A stretch of 19,884 bases of DNA from Candidatus Poribacteria bacterium (GCA_002699335.1 PACG01000087.1:10451-30334); one strand, 5' to 3'; counted from the stretch's first letter, positions 8,381 through 16,881 are shown. Numbers and translations are program-made. The notes: generated by a model from the letters alone, not told the origin.

Positions 8381-8855
8381 ATGTATGAATCATTCCATCA
8401 AAGCGTGGTTTTTCGTCAGAGCCTAGATAATTGCAAACGAACTATCCAAATAGCAGTATTGTTGTCTCTGATTCTGATCATGGGCTTGAGTGGCAACATC
8501 CTCTTCACCTTTAAATAGCTAGGAGAATAGCTACTTCCGGAAGAAACATCAGCCCGGATCTTTACCTCAACCTACGGCCGCATCGCTGAGAAATTTCCCC
8601 ATTTCCTCTTTGACGAAGACGTTATGAAGCTGTTGCCACAACTACCGAAAAGCGAATAACCTGGGGGAGTGTGAGAGATGAATTCGGCCACACTAATATG
8701 GCATTTATTGCATTCGGAAACCGGGGTGAACCGGTTTTCAAAATCAACAACCTCAATACTCAGCTTCTCTGCTGGCTTCGCCATGGGATATAAGCCGGTC
8801 GCTGGAAGAACTACGGGAAGTAGAGCTGCTTGGGTAACTAGATCTCGTTTTTTGA
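8381..8855 (+). pseudogene. RND/MMPL-type exporter, N-terminal remnant
   Basis: From the ATG at 8381 one frame reads MYESFHQSVVFRQS, a strong membrane helix IQIAVLLSLILIMGLSG, then two TAG stops (8516-8518 and 8528-8530), then YGRIAEKFPHFLFDEDVMKL and LPQ up to a TAA at 8659. A one-base loss gives VRDEFGHTNMAFIAFGNRGE with PVFKINNLNTQL from 8671. A second gives RSLEELREVELLG from 8796. The order membrane helix, FDxDVMKLLPQ, EEFG-like strand, F-G-N-x-G-x-x-V-F and LEELxEVE is that of RND-superfamily exporters of the MMPL/SSD kind. About 155 codons remain of several hundred. The remnant stops against the tail of the oppositely oriented dioxygenase gene. What it exported is unknown. Confidence 0.55.
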
Positions 8856-8859
8856 AACT

Positions 8860-9693
8860 TCAACCTCTGGAAGGTGCTTTCATTCGTTGGCGTGATTGGC
8901 GGCTGAGTTCGGCTAAGTGATCTTGGTTGGCTAATGCTTGTTCCAGATGGCGCATCCGTTTGGTAGGCGCATTGCGTAGCATCGCTTCACCATAGACAGA
9001 ATCGATCCAGAAACGGGCAAAAGCACTAACCTCCTCTCTCAGGATCGGTAGTTGATCTGCAGTATGGCGGGGACTGCAATTAATAGTAAACATCCGTCTG
9101 TGGTTGCCACCGCCCCAACTGCTGTGTTTGGTACCCTGGTGAAAGGCAACCACGTCCCCCGGATCGGTTTCAACAGCTATAGCTGGAACTTGATTGCCTG
9201 AAATCCCCCAATTTTCGTTGCTCTCTCGCACTTGCGCTTGCAACAATTCCGCATATTGATCGCCATACTTGTGGCTTCCGGGCATCACCCGAATTGCCCC
9301 CGTATCCTCGGTCAACGTATCCAGATAAAGGGCCAATTTATAATAGACAATCGGGCGTGGCCATCCTCCATCTGAGTGCCACCTTGTAACGCCCACGTAA
9401 TAATTGCCATCACTACCTAGGTAGTTATAATCATCACCGAGCAAACTGGTAAAGATGCCATCGATTCGCGGGTCGTCTATCAAACTAGACAGGTATTCGT
9501 TCTGGTCGATGAAGGGAACGATGCAAGAGCGGGCTGTGCCGTCGTGCGGCTTCTTTTTATGACCGTGACCATGATCAGCCCACACCAATTCGAAGTTTTT
9601 GATGATCTGTTCAATCTGGTCTTCCAATAGTCTGGGTAGGTGAAGATAGCCAAAGGTCTCCATAAACGACAGTTGTTGTGGGCTGAGTTTCAT
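8860..9693 (-). CDS. Phytanoyl-CoA dioxygenase (PhyH) family Fe(II)/2-oxoglutarate oxygenase
   Basis: A 277-residue cytoplasmic protein without signal peptide, of usual PhyH-family length. These enzymes use iron, oxygen and 2-oxoglutarate to hydroxylate an organic substrate. The iron triad is visible: RWHSDGG supplies H106 and D108 (H-x-D), and FHQGTKHSSWGG supplies the distal histidine, probably H190. R199 or R200 in NHRRMFTIN is the likely 2-oxoglutarate anchor. DTLTEDTGAIRVMPGSHK (about 125-142) is the family's conserved loop between the two iron-binding strands. The substrate is unknown; bacterial members act on diverse small molecules. The ATG at 9693 is the first possible start because an in-frame TAG lies close upstream. 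The strong ribosome-binding site is unusually far and separated by a hairpin. It stands alone between two decayed regions, 182 bases from the lipoprotein gene upstream. Confidence 0.9.
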   Translation of the reverse strand: MKLSPQQLSFMETFGYLHLPRLLEDQIEQIIKNFELVWADHGHGHKKKPHDGTARSCIVPFIDQNEYLSSLIDDPRIDGIFTSLLGDDYNYLGSDGNYYVGVTRWHSDGGWPRPIVYYKLALYLDTLTEDTGAIRVMPGSHKYGDQYAELLQAQVRESNENWGISGNQVPAIAVETDPGDVVAFHQGTKHSSWGGGNHRRMFTINCSPRHTADQLPILREEVSAFARFWIDSVYGEAMLRNAPTKRMRHLEQALANQDHLAELSRQSRQRMKAPSRG

Positions 9694-9702
9694 TCTGGAA
9701 CC

Positions 9703-9728
9703 AATCTACACAGTAGATTTTCCTCCTC
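9703..9728 (-). promoter_or_regulatory. Shine-Dalgarno sequence and hairpin in the dioxygenase leader
   Basis: On the minus strand GAGGAGG (9728-9722) is followed after two A by AATCTAC TGT GTAGATT (9719-9703), perfect 7-bp arms, then nine bases and the ATG. Unfolded, the ribosome-binding site is 28 bases from the start, too far. Folding of the hairpin would reduce the spacing to about 11 bases. A protein operator is the alternative reading. Confidence 0.5.
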
Positions 9729-9875
9729 TATTGCTTCTCGCTATTTTACAATAACTAAAAAGGTGGTTAGCAGGAAAGCTCGTCCATTTCGTTTTGGTAA
9801 TGGACTTACGCCTCTATATGCTGCGTAGAAACCGATAGGCATTTCGGACCGCAACGGCATACCTAATGGACCTAA

Positions 9876-10454
9876 TCAATTGACAATCTGGAAGCCTTTA
9901 ATAAAGCCATTATCGCCATAGTCGATGGCCTTTATTTTCCACTCGCCCTCTTTATCTTTTTGATACAGGGCTTTAAATGGTCGTTTATTTCGCGACTGGT
10001 ATTCGAAGGTTCCCTTGGACCGAGCAATTTTTCCTTTCTTTTCCTCTACCGAGACTGTCTCAATCGCAGTTTTCATAGGCCAAGGGGCACGACGACCAAA
10101 GATGGATTTCCAAGATCCCCTTATTTTTTGCGTACTTTTGCTGGTTACCAGCTCACCAAAAAAATTATGTGCCATTAAGACCGAACCCGTTTTTATCCAG
10201 TGAGAAGTTACTTCCGCTGGGTCTCGATCTCTGGCATTAATTGCCTCATCCAGTGCTTTATGTGCGGCTTGAACGGCTTGCTCTTCTGCGGCAAAATTAA
10301 TTTCGGGTAACTCGGTAGCCTTGATTTCATCCACTGCATCCGAGGTAATTGTCGAGGTAGTAGCTTGGGTTGACGTATCAGATTCGCCACAAGAGATGAT
10401 CAGACCGGCGATGGCGAGAAAGCATATCAGAGAGCAGATAACTTTCTGCTTCAT
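9876..10454 (-). CDS. Small lipoprotein with NTF2/SnoaL-like domain
   Basis: A 192-residue protein with a lipoprotein signal: MKQKVICSLICFLAIAGL then IIS and C22 as lipid anchor. A serine/threonine-rich linker (residues 25-45) is followed by EEQAVQAAHKALDEAINARD, a tryptophan-bearing stretch HWIKTGSVLMAHN, a helix-rich RGSWKSIFGRRAPW, and beta strands ending KDKEGEWKIKAIDYGDNG. Helix-helix-strand order with a final E-W-K-I resembles DUF4440/SnoaL-like NTF2 folds, which include enzymes and binding proteins; no catalytic role can be assigned. AAAGGAG six bases before the ATG is an excellent ribosome-binding site, and a promoter lies upstream. It is transcribed toward the dioxygenase gene 182 bases away. 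Probably held in the periplasm on a membrane. Confidence 0.8.
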   Translation of the reverse strand: MKQKVICSLICFLAIAGLIISCGESDTSTQATTSTITSDAVDEIKATELPEINFAAEEQAVQAAHKALDEAINARDRDPAEVTSHWIKTGSVLMAHNFFGELVTSKSTQKIRGSWKSIFGRRAPWPMKTAIETVSVEEKKGKIARSKGTFEYQSRNKRPFKALYQKDKEGEWKIKAIDYGDNGFIKGFQIVN

Positions 10455-10490
10455 TTGAGGCTCCTTTGTGAAAATAGGTGTTGACCTACT

Positions 10491-10519
10491 TATATATCAA
10501 CAAAAACACATTATTGCAA
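10491..10519 (-). promoter_or_regulatory. Sigma-70-type promoter of the lipoprotein gene
   Basis: On the minus strand a -35 TTGCAA (10519-10514) and -10 TATATA (10496-10491) are exactly 17 bases apart, with the ATG 37 bases below the -10. This would give a leader of about 30 bases holding the AAAGGAG site. Confidence 0.5.
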
Positions 10520-10572
10520 GGAAAAAGAATAGGTGCAAAGGGTGCTCTGGTCGCTCCTTAATGGGCAACTCG

Positions 10573-10752
10573 TTTGATTTTGGCCCCCAAATAGTGGTTA
10601 ATTTGAAAAGCGAAGGCTTTCAAGTCTTCCCTAGAGAGCGGATAGTGAAACGGACTTTGGCTTGGTTGGGCTGGTATCGGGGCTGGAGCTTAGACTCTGA
10701 GCGCAAAAGTCAGCACTCAGAAAACATAATTTAATTGCTATGACTAGTTTAG
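10573..10752 (+). pseudogene. IS5-family transposase, C-terminal remnant
   Basis: The frame ending in a TAA at 10732-10734 contains GFQVFPRERIVKRTLAWLGW then YRGWSLDSERKSQHSENII. This matches the C-terminal motif of IS5-type transposases (gF-x-V-x-P-R-R-W-V-V-E-R-T-F-A-W, then R-R-L-x-x-D-x-E), including the glutamate position of the DDE triad, which here is K61. Another frame continues with IAMTSL, the usual next helix. The N-terminal two thirds of the transposase are gone, and the first 30 codons of the open frame are not part of it. The key E to K change and truncation make it inactive. Confidence 0.65.
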
Positions 10753-10807
10753 CGAGCAGCTGCAACTGAGGTTCAAACGAATAAAACAACTTTCAAACAA
10801 GGTCTTA

Positions 10808-10835
10808 CTAACTTTAACGGAAGTACAGCTAGATT
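10808..10835 (+). repeat. Left terminal inverted repeat of the IS630 element
   Basis: CTAACTTTAAC at the outer end and GCTAGATT at the inner end match the other terminus; mismatches fall in between. Confidence 0.8.
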
Positions 10836-10865
10836 ATAATAATTCAATCTACTATAATCCAGCGC

Positions 10866-11899
10866 ATGAAATGCAACCGAGAAAACGATGGACGCAAGTA
10901 TGATCACCATACCCTTCAGGTTATGCGCATGCAGGCAATAAAGGCCGTACAGGGTGGTCAGAGTGCAACCGAGGTGGCCAAAGCCGATGGCATTAACCGC
11001 CAGACCATCTACCGCTGGATGGCCAACTATCTCTCAGGCGGACAGGAGGCACTATTGACAAAACCCATCCCTGGGCGCCCCTCAAAACTATCAGATAAAC
11101 AGATGAGGTGGATTGCGGAGGCTGTCCGCAACGATACCCCCCAGCAATATGAATTCGAATTTGCTCTTTGGACCTTAAAGATCATCGGGACACTGATCCA
11201 AAAGCAGTTCGACATCAAACTTTCCATAAACACCCTAAGTAGAGTCATGAAGCTCCTCGGCTTCACCGCACAAAAACCACTCTATCAGGCCTGGCAGCAG
11301 GATGAAAAACTGGTGCGTCAATGGGAAAAGGGTATCTATCCAGAAATTAAGAGAGAGGTTAAAAAGGCAGGTGCAACTATCTACTTTGCCGATGAGTCGG
11401 GAATACGCTCAGACTACCATACGGCCATACCTAGGCACCAAAGGGAGAGAGCCCAGTGATCACAACAACAGGAAGCGGCTACTCCGTAAATATGATCTCT
11501 GCAGTCAGTGCCCAGGGGCAACTACGTTTCATGTTGACCCAGAGGACAGTTACAGCTGTCATCTTCAGGGAATTTCTGAAACGACTGATGATCGGCACCA
11601 ACAAACCGGTATTTGTGATCGTTGATGGTCACCCCACACATAAAGCAAAACTAGTGAAAAAATACGTTGAGTCACTCAACGGAAGACTCCAGCTCTTCAT
11701 TCTGCCACCATACTCACCTCATCTTAATCCAGATGAGACATTATGGGCACATGTAAAAAGGGAGATTGGGAGAAAGAATGTAAATTCACTGGAAGAGATG
11801 AGAAGTCATGCTCTTGGTGCGCTGCGGAGATTACAGAAAACCCCAAGACTGATCCAATCGTTCCTTGATCAGCCGGAGTGTCAAGATGCCAGAATCTAG
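10866..11899 (+). pseudogene. IS630-family transposase, one frameshift
   Basis: The first frame (10866-11459) begins MKCNRENDGRKYDHH, has a helix-turn-helix (ATEVAKADGINRQTIYRW), the linker KPIPGRPSKLSDKQ and the first catalytic aspartate in TIYFADESGIRSDYHT (D176). The second frame, open after a TAG at 11432-11434 and closing with TAG at 11897-11899, continues PKGESPVITTTGSGYSVNM, then FVIVDGHPTHKA (second aspartate) and PPYSPHLNPDETLWAHVKRE (the glutamate), and ends QPECQDARI. All three DDE residues survive. At the join the family's T-x-W-A-P-K-G should be read, but one base is lost and the tryptophan TGG has become TAG. The overlap contains no usable slippery heptamer, so programmed frameshifting is unlikely. 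Rejoined it is about 344 residues, normal length. Confidence 0.85.
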
Positions 11900-11920
11900 C
11901 ATTACTTTAGTGAGAGTTAG
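11893..11920 (-). repeat. Right terminal inverted repeat of the IS630 element
   Basis: The reverse complement begins CTAACTCTCAC and ends GCTAGATT, pairing with 10808-10835. It overlaps the last seven bases of the transposase gene. Confidence 0.8.
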
Positions 11921-11922
11921 TA

Positions 11923-12322
11923 ACAGTAAGGATAAATTATCGGTTTGCATTCGGTGTAAGGGCAAAAAGCGGTTGAAATCGAGAAAAAATAACATCTCCA
12001 AATCGGCCAAAAAAGAGATGACAATGGTAGCCTACTTTCCGCAGCGGTTGATCATCTATTTTTAGTTACTGTCGATCATCGTTTTATCAAACCGGTTATC
12101 GGTAGATCGAAATGAACGATAAAAGGGTTGGCAACAAAGCTACTTGGAAGGATGCTTTAAGGGACAAGCGGTACGACCTTACAGCTCGAAAGTAGGACCC
12201 TCCTGCGCTGCGAGGCTACAGGTGTCTGTAGGATGTCATCTAAAGCCGATTTATGGACGACGAAGTGTACCGTTCATCCGTACTGCGTTCCTGCCAAGTC
12301 GGAGACCTTACCTCCTGATATC
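11923..12322. other. Gap without a supported gene
   Basis: Short open frames only. One from 12112 reads MNDKRVGNKATWKDALRDKR before a TAG at 12193-12195; I recognise no family. No terminator-like hairpin with a T run follows the cyclase gene that ends at 12323. Confidence 0.4.
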
Positions 12323-13333
12323 TTAGCGGATAGCAATTGGATTGCCCGGCGAGCCTGTTGCCCCTTTCAGTCGAAGTGGCGTAAAAATAAAGCCGAATTG
12401 GTAGACTTTGTCTTTGGCTAAATCAGCAGTGATGATATTTTCAAGGTTATAGATCCCATGCTTAGCCAAAAATAGCTGGTGAACGGGAAAAGCCAAGGAT
12501 TCATCAGGGTTTGGGACTACCTCGATTCCCCAATTGTCTGCGGCGACCATGACAATCTCTTTTTCTACCAAATATTGTCCTGCGGATAAGCCAATTCCGG
12601 GTTCGGTCTCTGTGTACCGATCATTATCGACCATCCAATGTTTACCCCATCCGGTATGGATCACCACCACATCTCCCGGTCGGATCTCGGTTTTTTGTTG
12701 GCCCAGCGCACCTTTCAGATCATCAGCCGTAATCTCATAGCGATCGGGTAGTTGTTCCACCTGCTTATAAGCGACTACGTCGATTAACACGCCTCTGGTA
12801 ACAATTGGGCCGACCTGCTCAACACCGAGTTTGGTGAAGCCTTCCGGTGTGATGATATCGTCTTGTTTGAGACCGTTATAGCATAAATTGCCAATACTAA
12901 TATGCGACAAGGCATCAAACTGCGTTCCGACCTGACCTAGCTCACCGCTGACAATCTCCTCATGCCACGTTAATTGGTTTTCACCCAATGGCCCCGATGT
13001 TCTCGGGATTCGCAAGCTGAAATGGCGTGTGCCATATACGGGCATTCCGGCTTCGTAAAGCCGACCTAATTGATAAACCAGACCTGTCCGGATAAGCTGG
13101 CCTGCTTCCAAAACCTTCTGTGGTGTCAGTCGATTGGCAGCACCGCGTTGGTCTGCTTTTCCCCAAACCGATGGATACCAATCTCCAACCAGGTCGACCT
13201 TCGGTTGGACCGGGGGCAAGCTCGACCGGTGACTATCGCTCCATCCAATGGTTGTCAGGCTGAGTAGGGAAATTACGGAAAGAAAGTATCGGCTGATTGC
13301 ATTGATATCTATCGTATTTATTAAGCCGCACAT
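12323..13333 (-). CDS. Cyclase-family (kynurenine formamidase-like) metal-dependent hydrolase, probably exported
   Basis: A 336-residue protein. The start is the ATG at 13333, because AAAGGAG lies six bases before it; an earlier TTG at 13369 would overlap dnaE. Residues 16-31 (YFLSVISLLSLTTIG) look like a signal peptide or anchor. The family fold follows: GAANRLTPQKVLEAGQLIRTG (about 64-85), the metal-site region GQVGTQFDALSH (133-144), RPGDVVVIHTGW and VMVAADNWGIEV. Cyclase-family proteins normally carry H-x-G-T-H-x-D-x-x-x-H. Here both first histidines are glutamine (Q134, Q138), while D140 and H144 remain. The G-T-Q-x-D form occurs in a long subfamily (about 340 residues), so it need not be inactive, but activity and substrate are uncertain. 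It begins 29 bases after the dnaE stop and is likely co-transcribed. Confidence 0.85.
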   Translation of the reverse strand: MCGLINTIDINAISRYFLSVISLLSLTTIGWSDSHRSSLPPVQPKVDLVGDWYPSVWGKADQRGAANRLTPQKVLEAGQLIRTGLVYQLGRLYEAGMPVYGTRHFSLRIPRTSGPLGENQLTWHEEIVSGELGQVGTQFDALSHISIGNLCYNGLKQDDIITPEGFTKLGVEQVGPIVTRGVLIDVVAYKQVEQLPDRYEITADDLKGALGQQKTEIRPGDVVVIHTGWGKHWMVDNDRYTETEPGIGLSAGQYLVEKEIVMVAADNWGIEVVPNPDESLAFPVHQLFLAKHGIYNLENIITADLAKDKVYQFGFIFTPLRLKGATGSPGNPIAIR

Positions 13334-13362
13334 GTTAACTCCTTTGTTACGTTCAGTCTGGT

Positions 13363-16300
13363 TTACCAAGAGCTGAGGACAAATTTGGATTGTTTCCCGT
13401 TGCGTTTAGTTCGGTTGCTCGGCTTGATTGACCCATTGCCAAATAGATTTTCAACTTCCCTAGTGATAGTTTCCGTATAGGGTAAATTGAAACGCTGACC
13501 ACACTGCGCAATAATTTCTCCAAACTTGGGGGCAGCTAGACGTAACACCAGATTGTATTCACCTCGATTGGCATTGCAGATCTGGTTAAGTTGGTCCAAC
13601 TTAACCCGGTTTTCTAAATCTTCGTTGGCAATCGAGATTTCGACCGCAGATGTCATCTTATCGATCACTTCGTTGATTGGGACCACTTCGTTGATCTGGA
13701 GTTGCCGAACCTCTTCCTGTGTCTCATCATCGTCTCGTCGCCGATCCTGGCCGACGTTCCCACGGAGCCAAACCACGTTTCCTTCCTCAATCAGATCAAC
13801 CGACGTTTTATAGGTGTCCGGAAAGACGACAGCGGGTATCGTACCTTCGAGGTCTTCTAAAACAACAATCGCCATCTGTTCCCCTTTTTTGGTAGTAACT
13901 ACGCGTGATTCGGCAATCATGGCAACAACGTGGGCCTCTGTCCCATTGGCGTGTTCAGCCAGCGTCTGTGAAGTGGCGGTAGTATAATACTCGATTAGAT
14001 CACCATACTGTTCCAGCGGATGCCCCGACAGATAGAAGCCAAGCATCTCTTTTTCATTTTTTAGTCTCTCGTCGTAAGTCCACTCCTCAACTTCGGTCAA
14101 CTCAATCTGGGCGAAGAAATTCGTTTCTTCGCCCTCGCTAAAGAGAGAGATTTGCCCTTTGTCTCGGTCTTGTTGCGCACTTTGTGCGGCTTTCATAACC
14201 CGATCCAGGTTTGCTAGATCCTGAGCTCGATGGCCGTCACCAACGTTATCAAACGCACCTGATTGTATCAGGCTTTCAATAGCGCGTTTGTTAATCAGCT
14301 TGCTGTCAATCCGCTCGCAGAAATCTTGTAACGAACTAAACGGCTCACCATCAGATCTGGCTTCGACAATGCCTTCAATCACATTTTCACTAACATTTTT
14401 AACGGCAGCCAACCCGAATCGGATGTCATTTCCATCAATAGTAAAGGTGGTATCGCTACTATTGATGTCGGGAGGAAGCACTTTAATCTCGGTCCGGAGA
14501 AAATCAGCCAGTTTCTTACATTCAGCGATATACTTCATGATTTTTTCGCTGTATGCTGATTCACCCGTCATCATAGCGGCCATGAACTCACGTGTATAGT
14601 GAGTTTTCAAGTAGGCCATCTGATAAGACAAAATAGCGTAAGCTACCGTGTGCGATTTGTTAAAAGCATATCTACCAAAAGGCTCTAAGTACTCGAAGAT
14701 TTCGACAGCTTTCGCCTCTTCTACTCCGTTTTTAAGACTGCCCCGGACAAATTTCTCCTTCAGGTCGCTTAGCATTTCTGCATTCTTTTTACCCATTGCA
14801 TAGCGCAGTACATCTGCTTCGCCCAGAGTGAAGCCGGCCAGATCCTGTGCAATTTGCATTACCTGTTCCTGGTAGATACAAACGCCGTAAGTCTCAGACA
14901 ACGCTCCTTCGAGTAGCGGATGGAGATAGGAGATAGCTTCCAATCCAATTTTTCGTCGAATGTAACTGTCCATCATACCGCTATCCAAAGGGCCGGGTCT
15001 ATAGAGAGCCGGAATCGGTATGAAATCCTCGAACTTATCCGGTTGAAGCTGGATGATAACACGTCGCATTCCTGGCGAAGTTTCTAGTTGGAATAGACCA
15101 CCAACGAGGCCTTTGCTAATCATAGCGTAGGTTTTATCGTCATCAAAAGGTATGTCTGTCAGCGCCAATTCTATACCGTGGCGTAGGTGAATTCGCTCCA
15201 AGCAGTTGTGGACTTCCGACAGCGTTCGCAACCCCAGAAAATCGAACTTAACCATACCAATCGATTCGATGGTCTTGAATTCAAACTGAGTAGCGATTCG
15301 ACCACTTTTGTCCTTGAAGAGAGGCACGTAGTCGGTTAAAGGCCCATTGGCTAAAACGATTCCGGAAGCGTGGATCGAAACGTGACGCTTCATCCCTTCC
15401 AGTTCATGTGCAAACTGCATTACCTCTTGATTTTGTGGTTCTTTGGCGGCATTATTGAAGTCCGGAACCTCTTCAAGAGCTTCATCCAGCGTTATACCAG
15501 GGGTAGATGGGATCAGCTTAACAACCCGATCGACATCCGAAAGCGGTATGTCCAATACTCGACCGACATCACGAATTGCCTGTTTTGCCCCTAAACTGTT
15601 AAAGGCAGCCACATATCCAACCGACTCTTCTCCATAGCAATCGACTAGATACTTAATCACCAGATCTCGGTGTTCTGGCGCAAAGTCGATGTCAATATCG
15701 GGCGGATTAAATCGCTCCAGATTCAGAAATCGCTCAAAAATACAGTTGTACTCCATCGGGTCGAAAGTCGTCACTCCTAAGGCGTAGAGTGCCAAACTCC
15801 CACCCGCTGATCCACGTGTATTCAGTGGAAATCCCTGATTGCGAGCGTAGTTGACATAGTCCCACACAATTAAGAAATAGCCAGCATAATCCGTTTTCTC
15901 AATGATAGATAATTCATAGTCAAGTCGATCTTGCATCTTAGCATCGACTGTTTCTACCTGAGTTTGGAGACCTTCCTGGCAAATTTTCTTCAGGTAGGCC
16001 ATCTCAGTGTACCCTTCAGGAACTGAAGTCTCAGGCATGATGCTCTGGTCATAGTCGAGTTTGACCTGGCAACGGTTGGCAACCTCTAAGGTGTTGGTAA
16101 TCACTTCAGGAGGATAGTCGATGAAAACCTGGTGCATCTCGTCGATAGTCTTGAGATAAAACTGGTTGTCGAAACGGAGTCGATTTTGATCGTTACGCGT
16201 TTTTCCCATCTGAACGCAGAGTAGAACGTCGTGCATATCATGGTGTTCTTGCGTCAGGTAATGCGAATCATTGGTTCCAACCAGTGGCAAGTTAAACTCC

Positions 16301-16881
16301 TGAGCAATTTTAATTAGGTCCGGCATGGCTTCGACTTCATTGCTGAGTCCATGATTTTGGATCTCGACGAACACATTATCTTGCCCTACAATATCGATCA
16401 GGGTTTTCAGATTGGCTACCGCTTGATTCTGGTCCGGTCCGATCAAGGCGGGGACAAATCCATTGATGCAGCCAGTCAAAACGATAAGCCCTTGCTTATA
16501 GGCTCTCAAGATCTCCATGTCGATTCGAGGCTTAGAGTAGAAGCCTTCAATATAGGCCAAGGAAACCAACTTCATTAAATTCTGGTACCCAACCATATCC
16601 TCAGCCAAAAGGGTTAAATGGTAAGGTTTCTGTCCCTTTTGGCGATCGGTTCGACTATCCGGAGCAACGTAGACCTCGCAACCCAGAATTGGATTGATCC
16701 CTTTATCTTTTGCCGCTTTGTAGAAATCGTAGGCCCCAAACATATTACCGTGGTCGGTCAAGGCAATAGCCGGAGCCGAGTTTTTGACAGCCCAATCGAC
16801 CATCTCTTCCATTCGACAGGCACCATCGAGTAGGCTAAATTCACTATGATTATGCAAGTGGACAAAAGGGGTGATGGCCAT
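13363..16881 (-). CDS. dnaE: DNA polymerase III alpha subunit
   Basis: The 1172-residue replicative polymerase of the DnaE type, normal length. Residues 1-75 begin the PHP domain with an intact set of metal ligands: FVHLHNHSEFSLLDG (H10, H12), ALTDHGNM (D43, H44), GCEVYV (E69), and GTNDSHYLTQEHHDMHD (202-218). Such a complete PHP site is often linked to proofreading activity. The polymerase core shows TRGSAGGSLALYALG, PPDIDIDFAPEHRD with catalytic D397 and D399, and VKFDFLGL with D547. PALYRPGPLDSGMMD and GRYAFNKSHTVAYA are further DnaE signatures. QISLF (910-914) fits a clamp-binding motif. An OB-fold lies at about 983-1080. AAAGGAG precedes the ATG by five bases. It stands 23 bases after the anti-sigma gene, an unusual neighbour for a replication gene. 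Confidence 0.98.
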   Translation of the reverse strand: MAITPFVHLHNHSEFSLLDGACRMEEMVDWAVKNSAPAIALTDHGNMFGAYDFYKAAKDKGINPILGCEVYVAPDSRTDRQKGQKPYHLTLLAEDMVGYQNLMKLVSLAYIEGFYSKPRIDMEILRAYKQGLIVLTGCINGFVPALIGPDQNQAVANLKTLIDIVGQDNVFVEIQNHGLSNEVEAMPDLIKIAQEFNLPLVGTNDSHYLTQEHHDMHDVLLCVQMGKTRNDQNRLRFDNQFYLKTIDEMHQVFIDYPPEVITNTLEVANRCQVKLDYDQSIMPETSVPEGYTEMAYLKKICQEGLQTQVETVDAKMQDRLDYELSIIEKTDYAGYFLIVWDYVNYARNQGFPLNTRGSAGGSLALYALGVTTFDPMEYNCIFERFLNLERFNPPDIDIDFAPEHRDLVIKYLVDCYGEESVGYVAAFNSLGAKQAIRDVGRVLDIPLSDVDRVVKLIPSTPGITLDEALEEVPDFNNAAKEPQNQEVMQFAHELEGMKRHVSIHASGIVLANGPLTDYVPLFKDKSGRIATQFEFKTIESIGMVKFDFLGLRTLSEVHNCLERIHLRHGIELALTDIPFDDDKTYAMISKGLVGGLFQLETSPGMRRVIIQLQPDKFEDFIPIPALYRPGPLDSGMMDSYIRRKIGLEAISYLHPLLEGALSETYGVCIYQEQVMQIAQDLAGFTLGEADVLRYAMGKKNAEMLSDLKEKFVRGSLKNGVEEAKAVEIFEYLEPFGRYAFNKSHTVAYAILSYQMAYLKTHYTREFMAAMMTGESAYSEKIMKYIAECKKLADFLRTEIKVLPPDINSSDTTFTIDGNDIRFGLAAVKNVSENVIEGIVEARSDGEPFSSLQDFCERIDSKLINKRAIESLIQSGAFDNVGDGHRAQDLANLDRVMKAAQSAQQDRDKGQISLFSEGEETNFFAQIELTEVEEWTYDERLKNEKEMLGFYLSGHPLEQYGDLIEYYTTATSQTLAEHANGTEAHVVAMIAESRVVTTKKGEQMAIVVLEDLEGTIPAVVFPDTYKTSVDLIEEGNVVWLRGNVGQDRRRDDDETQEEVRQLQINEVVPINEVIDKMTSAVEISIANEDLENRVKLDQLNQICNANRGEYNLVLRLAAPKFGEIIAQCGQRFNLPYTETITREVENLFGNGSIKPSNRTKRNGKQSKFVLSSW

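Larger units (their letters stand above)
10808..11920 (+). mobile_element. IS630-family insertion sequence, complete ends, broken transposase
   Basis: The 1113-bp element has imperfect terminal inverted repeats of 28 bp (22 of 28 match) beginning CTAACT, and is bordered on both sides by TA (10806-10807 and 11921-11922), the expected IS630/Tc1-mariner target duplication. It carries one transposase gene with a frameshift. It lies just after an IS5 remnant. The good ends suggest more recent arrival than the ISKra4 element. Confidence 0.85.

Noticed and set aside
8281..8660. TAG read as a sense codon
   Set aside because: Intact genes such as the phosphodiesterase end with TAG, other stops also occur in remnants, and frameshifts lie nearby.
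8572..8784. Minus-strand frame with CNKCH, a haem-binding-like motif
   Set aside because: It is the shadow of the exporter remnant on the plus strand and has no other cytochrome feature.
11425..11460. Programmed frameshift in the IS630 transposase
   Set aside because: No slippery heptamer in the short overlap, and the conserved tryptophan has become TAG; simple decay explains it better.
12112..12195. Sulfatase tail suggested by ALRDKRYDLTARK
   Set aside because: Too short, followed by stops in all frames, and no other sulfatase motif is present.
13334..13369. Upstream TTG start for the cyclase gene
   Set aside because: It would overlap dnaE and lacks a ribosome-binding site; ATG 13333 has AAAGGAG.
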